Shown: piece after piece, positions 1-9,292 of the stretch
How positions within the stretch are numbered: the first letter of the stretch is position 1
How the letters are laid out: the number at the start of each line of letters is the position of its first letter
From: Arsenophonus sp046530765
GTDB taxonomy: Bacteria > Pseudomonadota > Gammaproteobacteria > Enterobacterales > Enterobacteriaceae
Reading direction: 5' to 3'
NCBI GenBank assembly: GCA_046530765.1
Contig: JBHEQS010000009.1
Location: 13,491 to 77,490 of the forward strand
Length of the DNA: 64,000 nt
Position numbers and translations under genes: made by a program
Notes under the pieces: model-generated
Database searches by the model: none
What the model was told of the DNA's origin: nothing
The model's input: only the letters and a program-made list of their open reading frames with translations

Positions 1-1316
1 TCAGCAAAAAGATTAATTAATGTTTTTAATTTCTTTAATAAAAATATTAGATTATTACATCTTACATTTACATATATAAAATAATGATGTAATTAAAATT
101 ACATCATTATTAATGATTAATTATTTATTATATTTTAGTATAAAGTTTTAGTTTTTAAAATGAAGAATATTAAATATAAATTAAACAACTTAGTATATTA
201 TATAGTTTCTAAAATAATATTTTACTATTTTAAATAAATTATATATATGATTGTAGAAATTTGGAATAAAATTAGTCAATTAACATTATAAAAATAATGA
301 ATAATATTCATATGTTTATCAAATGAAAGTGCGATTTGTTATTTGATATTTATTAAAAACTATTTATTAAGAATTTAAAACTGATTTTATATATAAAATA
401 CTAATTCATTTAAAATTATATGAATATTATAAAAATCTTTTTAGTAAAAATCAAAATTATAAAGAATTAATAATAAGAAATTTTCTTATATTTTCTGGTT
501 TAATTATATTTTTATAATTCTTTTAGAACTTATGTGATTATAACTCTATCAGATTAATATAATTATTATTTTATATATCTATCAGTTAAATAAATAATCA
601 GAGTTGTGTTAATTATAACAATGTGTTTGTTCATTAGTTTATTTAAAGACTTCTGGCATACTTATGTAAAAATTTATGATTATTTAATGAAGAATATAAG
701 TTTTTATTTATAAACATCAGAATATTTTTAATTTTTTTAAAAAAGAAGTAGATCAGATTAAATTTTTATCTATTAATTTATATTATTATAATAAAATAAA
801 TTAATAAAAAATATGAAATAAAACAAAATATAAATTTGTTATAAAATTAATGTTTTTTTATTTTCATATTATGTAATTAAAATTTAAATTATTTTATATA
901 TGATAGTTTTACTATCAAAAAGTTGAGTAGTTTTATTATTATTTTTATCAGATATTCTGTGGTTAACATAATATAAATATTCGACAATGATCAAGATCAT
1001 ATCATAAATTAATATTATAAAGAATTACTAAATGTAGACTTAATTTTTTATTAAATCTTAAATAAGTAAAAAGTTTTTTTTAAATAAAATGTAATAATAA
1101 ACATTTAATTAAAATAGTAACGATATAATAATTATTTAAAATAATTATTATATTAATATTGCCAATAATGAGATTAAAATAAGTTTATTTAAGAATTAAA
1201 AGCAGAATTCATATTAATTTAAGAACTTTTAGTTTATTTCTATAATTATAAAATACTTAGTCGTTATAGAACTCAGATAATAAAAAAACTCTAAATATAA
1301 TTTAGTATTAATAATT
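1..1316. other. AT-rich gene desert
   Basis: No reading frame, tRNA or rRNA is recognisable. The stretch is dominated by A/T runs. The only notable motif is a near-palindrome at 990-1003 (ATGAT-CAAG-ATCAT), loosely like an FNR half-site pair. There is no gene beside it that it could control, so I do not call it. Confidence 0.6.
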
Positions 1317-1910
1317 TCAATGCGTATGTAATAAAATTAAAGTATTTACTTTATTAACTACATACGTAATAATGTCTTTTTTTATTTCACGCATCATGTA
1401 TCTAAGAGGTAATTGATAATTTGATGGAATTAATATTACACAAATCGCTAATAATATAGATATAGAGTACTCGGTTCTTTTGTTATAGTTATTACTAAGA
1501 ACTGGTAATCTGAATGAGATTTTTGATGGCCACAAGAAAAGTATTCCTTTTGCAGTTAACATATCTCCAACTAAGTGACTAAAATAACCTAATAAAAATC
1601 CTTGAACTATAATATCAGAAATCCAAAAATTATTAAGAAGTTGAGTTGATAATAACATAATGAAAAAAAATGCAAGTAAACTGTGTGTAAAACAACGATG
1701 TCCACACAAATAACAAATTGGAACAGAAATAAAACGAAATGAACGACCAATATAAGATGATGGGTGATCTATATCTGGCATTAAAGATCCAAATGATGTA
1801 CCAACCAGCAAATGAAACCAATCACCACGTGCAAACTCTGGTGTAATTGCTAGTTTATGTGCAAGCATTAATGACGATACTGAAAAAATTATATGCCCTG
1901 TAGCGCTCAT
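1317..1910 (-). CDS. ydjM: YdjM-family inner membrane metal-dependent hydrolase-like protein
   Basis: The 197-residue product matches YdjM, an inner membrane protein of the LexA-binding, membrane-bound hydrolase-like (DUF457) family. Its biochemical role is not established. The family histidine/aspartate motifs are present in order: an N-terminal GH, PDIDHP near residue 45, HRCFTHSLL near 72 and HLVGDML near 111, set among hydrophobic segments. Length is close to E. coli YdjM. The last 25 or so residues diverge and are lysine/isoleucine-rich. The ATG start at 1910 has no clear Shine-Dalgarno sequence. In E. coli ydjM is SOS-regulated, but I see no CTGT-N8-ACAG LexA box upstream. The gene stands alone. 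The family call is firm; present function is uncertain. Confidence 0.8.
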   Translation of the reverse strand: MSATGHIIFSVSSLMLAHKLAITPEFARGDWFHLLVGTSFGSLMPDIDHPSSYIGRSFRFISVPICYLCGHRCFTHSLLAFFFIMLLSTQLLNNFWISDIIVQGFLLGYFSHLVGDMLTAKGILFLWPSKISFRLPVLSNNYNKRTEYSISILLAICVILIPSNYQLPLRYMMREIKKDIITYVVNKVNTLILLHTH

Positions 1911-2307
1911 ATTATAGAATATCCAATTATTTATTTATATAGTTTTCAACTATAATGGTTTTATCTTGATTTGAGTAGTTCAATCAAAAATTTTTTTTGA
2001 TTAATAAAAAATTTTAAGAGAAGTGATTATTCTTTTTTTATAGCATTTTCTTATAAATAAAATTACTATAATCAATGTAGTTTAAGAAAAATACTTTATA
2101 GTTAATTTAAAAAAAATCTATTATGCCTGATGTTTTATAATATCAAATATAAATCAATAAAATATTTTTTTTGCGCAAACATGAGATAGATTGTACATGA
2201 CTGAATCTTTAGAAGTGATCATCTAGTAAAAATATTTTTTTTAAAAAAAAATAACGTATTGTACTTGTTAGATATTTATAAGTACTGTTATTTTTATTTA
2301 ATCCTTA

Positions 2308-2372
2308 AAGGAGTTTGTATAAAATAAAAAGTTTTTGTATTAGAAACTAATGGTCGTAAACATTGGTATTGA
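2308..2372 (+). pseudogene. Possible eroded small gene (SD retained, start and codon 3 mutated)
   Basis: A strong Shine-Dalgarno sequence (AAGGAG, 2308-2313) is followed after 5 bases by ATA at 2319-2321, where a start codon would be expected. The frame then reads AAA, TAA, AAA and continues without a stop as KVFVLETNGRKHWY to a TGA at 2370-2372. Two substitutions (ATG to ATA, CAA or similar to TAA) would explain the loss of a gene that once began here. More stops follow downstream. I do not recognise the protein. Both the ribosome site and codon make-up look gene-like against the surrounding DNA, but the evidence is thin. Confidence 0.3.
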
Positions 2373-3356
2373 TAGTCTTATTTTTAGTATGTTCTTTAGT
2401 TAACGCAAAGTGAAATTGATTTTTAAATAATAATCATGGAATAGCAAAATTCGTATTTTATTATTACGAATAATTATATTATTTTTCATAAAAATAATAT
2501 AATTATCAATTTTTATTCTACATGTTAAAATAAGGTTTTTTGTTTATGTTTACCTAAATATTAATAATTACAGAACTTTATATTAACTTATTTTTTGAAA
2601 GCTTATTGGTAATAAATATAATTAGTTTATAAGTATATTATTTTTTATTTGGCACAAAGTAACTTCTTAATCAATAAATGACTTTTTTTAATAATTCTAT
2701 TAAATGAAAAAATATTTTTTAATACTAAATAAGAAATAAATATATTAATTCAACTAAATAATATTTATATATATTGTATAATATTTTATAGTTTAGTGCA
2801 AGTATTTAATAAATTAGTAACTAGAATTTTATATTTCTATTGAAAAAGATATTTTGTTGTTAACATCTTTTCATTAAGAATAATTTTTATTGCAGATTTA
2901 TTAATTTATATATCAAATAAACAAAATTTAAAGATTAGTGATTGTAATTTATATAAAGTAACTTAATTTAAATTATGAATTATATTGTATAATAATACAT
3001 ATTCTTTTTTAATTATTAGAATAATTTAATAATTTAAAATTATTAAATTATGTTTCTTAAACAAGAATTTATTTTACTATTATTATTTATATTTATTAGT
3101 TAAACATAAAATTTTGTGTAATAAAATTATTTTTCAATTAAAAATTTGTTAAAAGTCATTATTTTTTTAATTTTTAAAAATTAAAATCAATTTAAGTATT
3201 AAAAATAAATATAATATAAAATTTTAATCATAATTATACAATTTTAAGCAGTTTTTATATTTAAATGTTATTCAATTATAATTATAAAAATAGATTATTT
3301 TTCAAAAATTTTGTCTTATTGTTGTGTTTTTATGTAATAAGTTAAATAACTTTATA

Positions 3357-3389
3357 GAAAATAGATAGAAAATAGATAGAAAATAGATA
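3357..3389. repeat. 11-bp tandem repeat, three copies
   Basis: The unit GAAAATAGATA occurs three times head to tail without a mismatch (3357-3367, 3368-3378, 3379-3389). It lies in non-coding DNA and is probably a slippage product. Confidence 0.85.
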
Positions 3390-4544
3390 AAAAAGAAATA
3401 AATAATTGTTTATCTAGAATAGAAATAAAAATATTATTACAGATATGAAAATATTGTTACAGTTCATATTAATAAATAATCGAGTAATTATATTATTTAT
3501 GAATTATAAAATCATAAAAGTAAATTGAATGTATTTATTAATTAAGTTAAATTAATTATATATATTTTAATTATTCTTATTAAATATTTTTTTAAAATTT
3601 AATTTTAGTAAAAAATTTTATTTATTTAGATTTTAATAGTTTCAGCATTAAATTAATAAACATATTTATAAGAAAAATAGATTACTATAATATATTTTAA
3701 ATAAAATTTACTATTTTCTATAATAATTTCAATTTATCTAATAGATAAAAATATAGTGTTTGTTTTTTTATAAATAACTGCTTTTTTTATTTTAAAATAG
3801 TAAACATTTAATTTTGATTACAAAATATTAACTATATAAATAATATATCAATATAAATAAAATTTCTATTTTTTTTGTTTTATATTTTCGAATTAAAATT
3901 AGAAAATATAAATATTTCTGAAATAATCGACATAAAATTTAATTTTATCTATATTTTTAAAAGTGTAAATTATTATGCTGTTCATTCATATAAAACTGAT
4001 ATTTTACAAAAAAAAATAAATTTTAAAGAATATTGATAGAAATAGTTAAATAACTAATGCGTAAAATACATTATTACCATTAATATACAACAAACACTGA
4101 TTTCTTTAACCATAAATAGTATGCGCAATAATAAATTAATTACCTTTCTTCAGTTTAGAACCATGAGTTGAGAACAATATTATAATGAAATATAGTTGTA
4201 TTATTACATATAATAAAATTTATTTTTTTTTGTAATTCTTAATATTTTTTTAATTTTTAGAAGAAAATATTTTTATAATTTTTTATACACTTTGGTGTGA
4301 TAACAATTAACTTTATAAGTATTTATAGTAAGAATACTTATAAAAGTTCTTTTCTTTTTAGAAAAGAAAAACTACATTTATTTTATAATGATATGTTTAT
4401 TATGTATGGATCTGTTTCTAATTCTATTTAATTATTTTTTTTACTATTATATTATTATTGAGTTGCGTGTAACTTCCTTATATCAGAGAAATATCAGTTA
4501 AAGATTTTATAATAACATTAAGAATATTAATATTTTTTATGATA

Positions 4545-5423
4545 CTAAATCTTCTTTTTTTTAAAAGCTAGCACAACGCTCTGATAATATGATATATAAT
4601 TAATTTTTATAACATAATTATATATTAATGAAGCTATAAAATAAATTGCTTGAGTAAGTACAATACAAGGCCCGGTTGCCGCATCAAGATAAAAACTTGA
4701 AATTATCCCTATTAAAGAAGATGTTATAGAAACAATAACAGAGATAATTAACATTCCATTAAAATTTTGACATAGCGTAAAAGCAATAATTCCAGTTGAA
4801 ATAAGCATGGCTGTGACTAAAACTATTCCTACTACTTTCAAAGATGCAACAATAGTTATAGCTAATAATGAAAGTAATCCATAATGTAAAAGTTTAATTG
4901 GCAAGCCAATAATCTTTGCTTGATTAGGATCAAAACAATATAGAATAAAATCTTTACGTTTTAATAAAATAATTGCAATAGTAAAACCTGATATCCAAAG
5001 TGTTTCTTTAAATTCTGAAGCACTAATACCAAGGATATTACCAAAGAGAATATGTGCAAGATGTTGATCTGTATCAATTCGTGCGAATAATACTAATCCG
5101 AAAGCGAACATTCCAGAAAAAACAATACCCATAACTGTATCTTCTTTTATGCGGCTATTATCTTTTAAAAAACCTGTAGCGAATGCACAAAGAATTCCTG
5201 ACAAAAAAGCACCAATAGATAAATGGATACCTATAACAAAGGCGACAACAATTCCAGGTAATACAGAATGAGAAATAGCATCACCCATTAAAGACCAACC
5301 TTTAAGTATCAAAAAACAAGATAGAATAGCACATACTGTTCCTGTTACGAGAGCTGTAATAATTGCCTTTTGCATAAAAGGAAAAGTAAAAGGTGTTATT
5401 AATAATTCCATGAAATCATTCAT
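4545..5423 (-). CDS. sitD: Manganese/iron ABC transporter permease SitD
   Basis: This 292-residue polytopic membrane protein belongs to the ABC-3 (metal ion, SitC/SitD) permease family. It forms half of the membrane channel that imports Mn(II)/Fe(II) together with SitC, powered by SitB and loaded by SitA. The family signature GDAISHSVLPG lies near residue 47, followed by about eight hydrophobic segments; the C-terminus is lysine-rich. It is the last gene of the minus-strand operon, starting 26 bases after the sitC stop with ATG at 5423. Length is normal for the family and no broken motif is seen. The yfeD name is an equivalent assignment. Confidence 0.9.
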   Translation of the reverse strand: MNDFMELLITPFTFPFMQKAIITALVTGTVCAILSCFLILKGWSLMGDAISHSVLPGIVVAFVIGIHLSIGAFLSGILCAFATGFLKDNSRIKEDTVMGIVFSGMFAFGLVLFARIDTDQHLAHILFGNILGISASEFKETLWISGFTIAIILLKRKDFILYCFDPNQAKIIGLPIKLLHYGLLSLLAITIVASLKVVGIVLVTAMLISTGIIAFTLCQNFNGMLIISVIVSITSSLIGIISSFYLDAATGPCIVLTQAIYFIASLIYNYVIKINYISYYQSVVLAFKKKKI

Positions 5424-5449
5424 TATTAGTTACCTCTTGTTCTATCTAT

Positions 5450-6307
5450 TTAATTTGTGTGATTTCTTTTTTTATATTTTTGGCGAGAAGAAAAAAATCC
5501 ATATTTAGGTGCGAAAAAAAATGTAAAAAGAAAAATAAGTGTTTGTAAAGTAACAATAATTCCTCCTGTAGCCCCGTTAATAAAATAGCTAATATAAGCA
5601 CCGAAAGCACTAAATATAAATCCTATAGATATAGCGATAATAAGTAACCATTTAAATTGATTTGTTAGTAAATAAGCAGTAGCTCCTGGTGTAATAACCA
5701 TTGATATGACAAGAATTGCTCCAACTGTCTGCAAAGCAGCAAGAGTGCATGCGCTTAATAATGTAAAAAATATAATTTTTAATTTTAGAGGATTTAGACC
5801 AATAGATCTCGCATGGTTTTCGTCAAAAAATACGATAAGCAAATCTTTCCATATAAACATAAGTATAATAAAAGAAATTATAATAATAATTTTAATTTGT
5901 AAAACATCAGCATCTGCAATTCCTAAAATATTACCAAATATGATAGTTTGTACATTTACTGAAGTTGGATTTAATGAAAAAATTAGCAACCCAGCCGAGA
6001 AAAATGTAGAAAAAATAAAACCAATTACTGCGTCTTCTTTCAATTTTGAAAGATGGCGTACTAGAATCATAGAAAGTGCGGCAAGAATGCCAGCAAAAAA
6101 GGCACCTAGAGAATATGGAAGACCAAATGCATAAGCGCCTGCGACTCCAGGAACTACTGAATGAGAAAGAGCATCACCTATTAAAGACCATCCCTTAAGC
6201 ATTAAATAAGCAGAAATAAAAGCACAAACCCCTCCAACTATAGCACTAATCCAAATTGCTTTGATCATATAGCTATATTCAAATGGCTGAAGCAGTACAT
6301 CTAACAT
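5450..6307 (-). CDS. sitC: Manganese/iron ABC transporter permease SitC
   Basis: This 285-residue ABC-3 family permease is paralogous to its neighbour SitD and is the other half of the metal channel in the inner membrane. It carries the family motif GDALSHSVVPGVAGA near residue 43 and multiple hydrophobic helices through to a basic C-terminal tail. It starts with ATG at 6307, 15 bases beyond the sitB stop, with a plausible GGAGAAA ribosome site just upstream on the minus strand. Order sitA-sitB-sitC-sitD is as in other enterobacteria. It appears intact. Confidence 0.9.
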   Translation of the reverse strand: MLDVLLQPFEYSYMIKAIWISAIVGGVCAFISAYLMLKGWSLIGDALSHSVVPGVAGAYAFGLPYSLGAFFAGILAALSMILVRHLSKLKEDAVIGFIFSTFFSAGLLIFSLNPTSVNVQTIIFGNILGIADADVLQIKIIIIISFIILMFIWKDLLIVFFDENHARSIGLNPLKLKIIFFTLLSACTLAALQTVGAILVISMVITPGATAYLLTNQFKWLLIIAISIGFIFSAFGAYISYFINGATGGIIVTLQTLIFLFTFFFAPKYGFFSSRQKYKKRNHTN

Positions 6308-6322
6308 GATTTATTTCTCCAT

Positions 6323-7195
6323 TTACTTTTTAATAAGAGATTCTTGTTCATGTTGACCATAAAAAATAGCTGCTCTTTCATCGTCAGTGATAACAGTTAA
6401 TGAACGAGGATCGTCATCATCATGAAGTTCTCTGCTAGATAGATTAATATGTCTTAATACTCCACCAAATGCGAATTGAAGATTTTTTTGAGTAAAAGTG
6501 GTTTCAATAGGTCCGCTAGCTAATATTGTTTGATTTACTAAAATAACTTGATCACAAAATTCAGGTACGCTACCCAAATTATGTGTAGAAAGTAAAATTA
6601 AATGCCCCTTGTAACGCAATAATCGCAAAATTTTAATAATTTCATTTTCTGTTTTTAGATCAACTCCAGTAAAAGGTTCATCAAGTAGTAATACTTTTCC
6701 CTCTTGGGCAAGAGCTCGAGCAAGAAAAACTCTTTTCTTTTGTCCACCAGAAAGCTCACCTATTTGTCGTTTTTCTAAACCAATCAAATTAACACGTTCT
6801 AGTGAATTAAAAACAACTTTTTTATCTTGTTTACTTGGAATGCGTAAAATACCCATTTTACCATATCTACCCATCATTACTACATCATAAACTAGAACAG
6901 GAAAGTTCCAATCAACTTCTTCATTTTGTGGTATATAGGCAATAATATTTTTTTTAAGCGCTACTTTAATTGTATCATTGTTTAATGTTACTCGACCCTT
7001 TGATGGCGTCACTAGACCCATTATTGTTTTGAAAAGAGTTGATTTGCCACTACCGTTAATTCCAACCAATGCGCAAATTGATCCTCCAGTAATATTAAAG
7101 CTTGCATCATAAATAGCAGTATGTCTATTACTGTATGTGACAGTGACGTTATCAACAACTAAATTAGGTTTTTCATAAAAAATATTATTACTCAT
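6323..7195 (-). CDS. sitB: Manganese/iron ABC transporter ATPase SitB
   Basis: This is the 290-residue nucleotide-binding subunit of the Sit/Yfe metal importer. It acts on the cytoplasmic face, hydrolysing ATP to drive uptake. The motifs are complete and in order: Walker A GINGSGKST at residues 45-53, Q-loop near 90, signature LSGGQ at 148-152, Walker B VLLLDEP at 168-174, and the switch histidine H205 in STHN. A family-typical C-terminal extension follows. The start at 7195 is only 2 bases from the sitA stop, which implies translational coupling. No defect is seen. Confidence 0.93.
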   Translation of the reverse strand: MSNNIFYEKPNLVVDNVTVTYSNRHTAIYDASFNITGGSICALVGINGSGKSTLFKTIMGLVTPSKGRVTLNNDTIKVALKKNIIAYIPQNEEVDWNFPVLVYDVVMMGRYGKMGILRIPSKQDKKVVFNSLERVNLIGLEKRQIGELSGGQKKRVFLARALAQEGKVLLLDEPFTGVDLKTENEIIKILRLLRYKGHLILLSTHNLGSVPEFCDQVILVNQTILASGPIETTFTQKNLQFAFGGVLRHINLSSRELHDDDDPRSLTVITDDERAAIFYGQHEQESLIKK

Positions 7196-7197
7196 TG

Positions 7198-8106
7198 TTA
7201 TTGACCAAAACCTTTTGCAATAGTATCAACTGTAGTTTTTAATAATTCTATATATGTAGGAACTGGTCCGTCTGCAGAAGATAGTGAGTCAACATAAAGT
7301 ACTCCACCATATTTCGCACCAGTTTCTTGACTTATTTGTTTTGCTGATTTATCAGAAATTGTACTTTCACTAAATATAACAGGAATATTATGTTTTTTCA
7401 CAATATCAATAACTTTACGGACTTGTTGCGCTGAGCCTTGTTCTTCTGCATTAATTGGCCACAAATAAGCTTCTTTAAATCCATAATCACTAGCAAGATA
7501 ACTAAAGGCACCTTCACTAGTTACTAACCATCGTTTTTCTTTTGGAATTTGCGCAAGTCTTTTTCGCAGTGGTACATCAATTTGACTAATTTTATTAGCA
7601 TACACCTTAGCATTTTTATTATAAATATTTGAATTTTTAGAATCATATTTTATTAGTGCTAATCGAATATTTTCAATATAGATTAATGCATTTTTTGCAG
7701 ACATCCAGGCATGAGAATTTGGATTGTCATGATATCCAAATTCTCGAATAGGAATTGGCTTTATTCCTTCAGTGACAATAATAGATGGAACGTTTTTAGA
7801 GTTTTCGAAAAAACGGTTAAATAACATTTCGAGTCTTAATCCATTCCATAAAATTAAATCAGCACTATATATTTTTAATATATCTTTAGGAGTTGGCTGA
7901 TATTCATGAATTTCTGCTCCAGGTTTTATAATTGACTGAACCTTTGCTGCATTACCTGCCACATTTTGTGCAATATCTTGAATAATTGTAAAAGTAGTTA
8001 CAACAGTAAATTTCTTTGCATATGCGATTTGGTTAAAAAGAATAAATGTAGCTGTTATTAAATAAATAATATTGTGTTTATATGAAATGTTTGATGTTTT
8101 ATACAT
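7198..8106 (-). CDS. sitA: Periplasmic manganese/iron-binding protein SitA
   Basis: This is the cluster A-I (PsaA/SitA type) solute-binding protein that captures Mn(II)/Fe(II) in the periplasm and delivers it to SitCD. I place the start at the ATG at 8106, giving 302 residues. It has AGGAA 7 bases upstream and yields a proper signal peptide (hydrophobic residues 12-28, likely cleavage after AYA at 30). An upstream in-frame start at 8160 would add 18 residues, would overlap the Fur-like box and has no ribosome site. Expected metal ligands are all present: H67, H132, E198 and D273. It is the first gene of the sitABCD operon. Confidence 0.92.
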   Translation of the reverse strand: MYKTSNISYKHNIIYLITATFILFNQIAYAKKFTVVTTFTIIQDIAQNVAGNAAKVQSIIKPGAEIHEYQPTPKDILKIYSADLILWNGLRLEMLFNRFFENSKNVPSIIVTEGIKPIPIREFGYHDNPNSHAWMSAKNALIYIENIRLALIKYDSKNSNIYNKNAKVYANKISQIDVPLRKRLAQIPKEKRWLVTSEGAFSYLASDYGFKEAYLWPINAEEQGSAQQVRKVIDIVKKHNIPVIFSESTISDKSAKQISQETGAKYGGVLYVDSLSSADGPVPTYIELLKTTVDTIAKGFGQ

Positions 8107-8139
8107 AAACGTTTCCTGATAATAAAGCATAAATCTAAC

Positions 8140-8158
8140 TTTAATGAGAATAATTATC
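8140..8158 (-). promoter_or_regulatory. Fur-like operator of sitABCD
   Basis: On the minus strand the 19 bases begin GATAAT and contain TCATTA. They match the classic Fur consensus GATAATGATAATCATTATC at about 14 of 19 positions, and lie 34 bases upstream of the sitA start. Enterobacterial sit operons are known to be repressed by Fur and MntR. Whether this organism still has fur cannot be judged here. Confidence 0.5.
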
Positions 8159-9292
8159 AATTATATATTAAATGTATTAATATAATCAATTATTAAAATT
8201 ACAGTAATTTTAATAATTCCTTTGTAGCTTTGTAGATATAATAATTTTCCTTAATTAAAGTTTAATAAGTTAATTTTGATTTCATCTTATGTATAGATAG
8301 TGTTAAATATGATTAAGAAACTATATTAATTTTATCAATATGTTGTTCAAAAAAGAAATTTAGTATGAAATTTATTAGATAAAAATTATTATCTTTTTTT
8401 TGTTTTTAATATGGCCAAATACATATACTGCCAAAACTATTATATACCATGTTTCTTATGCTATGTATGCAAAAAAAATAAATATTATATTTTGATAGAA
8501 AGTTAATTAGGATTACTATTTTATTATTAAAGTAAAATCTTATTTTGTCTTTATAAAAAGTTAGTCAATCGTATGCGATTGTTTAATGTAATTTAAGGAT
8601 TTTTGTTATTTATCTATACAAAGATAAAAGAAAATAAAGCAATATATCAAAAGTAATCTTAAAAATTCCAAGATTAAATTGATCTTGGAAACGGTTTCTT
8701 TTTAGCTTTATTCAATAAAAGATGATAATATATTTAATATTTATAATACTAATTCATATTTTTTCGAAATTATAGTTGCTTATTTAATTCTTATTATAGC
8801 TATGTTAAAATTTTCAATAAAAATCAACATTGTGTAATAGTTAATTAATAGGTTATCATCAGAATCAGTTTTAAAAAATATTTAAACAAAAACTCAAGTG
8901 CAAATATTAAACTATTTTTAAAAATTAAAAACTCTTATAATAATGTTTTTTTACTAAATATTATGATGTTACTGACATATAATAAGTATAGTTTTATTTA
9001 TAAACTAATTTTGTTTTTTATTACCATATAATTACCTAACTATCAATTTTTCAATAACTTTTAGTATTTCATTCTTAGTTATTAAATGTTTAATCTGTTA
9101 ATTAAACATTCGTAATGGTAATATTTTTAGTTAGGTTAATTATTCATACGCATATATTTTTACTTTAATTGTTTTATTGCGTAGTAAGACTTACAGATTA
9201 ATCAATAAATTAATTTGCTTTACTTTTAATAAAATATGTCTCTATGTGTATCGTTTTGCGTATATCTTATCTCTTAAAGTTAAGGATTTTAA
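8159..9292. other. Intergenic region between divergent sitA and thrS
   Basis: No gene is seen. It must hold the promoters of sitABCD and of the thrS operon. A 9-bp hairpin (TTCCAAGAT/ATCTTGGAA, 8666-8690, 7-base loop) is the most GC-rich structure. A tRNA-Thr-like translational operator, known upstream of E. coli thrS, could lie at 9170-9290, but I could not draw one convincingly. thrS has a clear ribosome site (TAAGGA, 9281-9286). Confidence 0.6.

Larger units (their letters stand above)
1911..4544. other. AT-rich gene desert with one possible eroded small gene
   Basis: No intact gene is seen. It contains a T8A9 palindrome at 2235-2251, the eroded small-gene candidate at 2308-2372, an 11-bp tandem triplet at 3357-3389, and hairpins at about 4320-4375 downstream of the sit operon. 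One of these hairpins, TTCTTTTCT/AGAAAAGAA with a TTTT loop, could serve as a distant terminator for sitD. Confidence 0.6.

Noticed and set aside
990..1003. FNR-like near-palindrome ATGAT-CAAG-ATCAT
   Set aside because: Only 8 of 10 consensus positions and no gene positioned to be controlled.
7198..8160. Longer SitA frame from 8160
   Set aside because: It overlaps the Fur-like box and lacks a ribosome site; ATG 8106 has AGGAA and gives a proper signal peptide.
9170..9290. tRNA-Thr-like operator upstream of thrS
   Set aside because: A CGT-containing segment is present, but no convincing anticodon-arm stem could be drawn.
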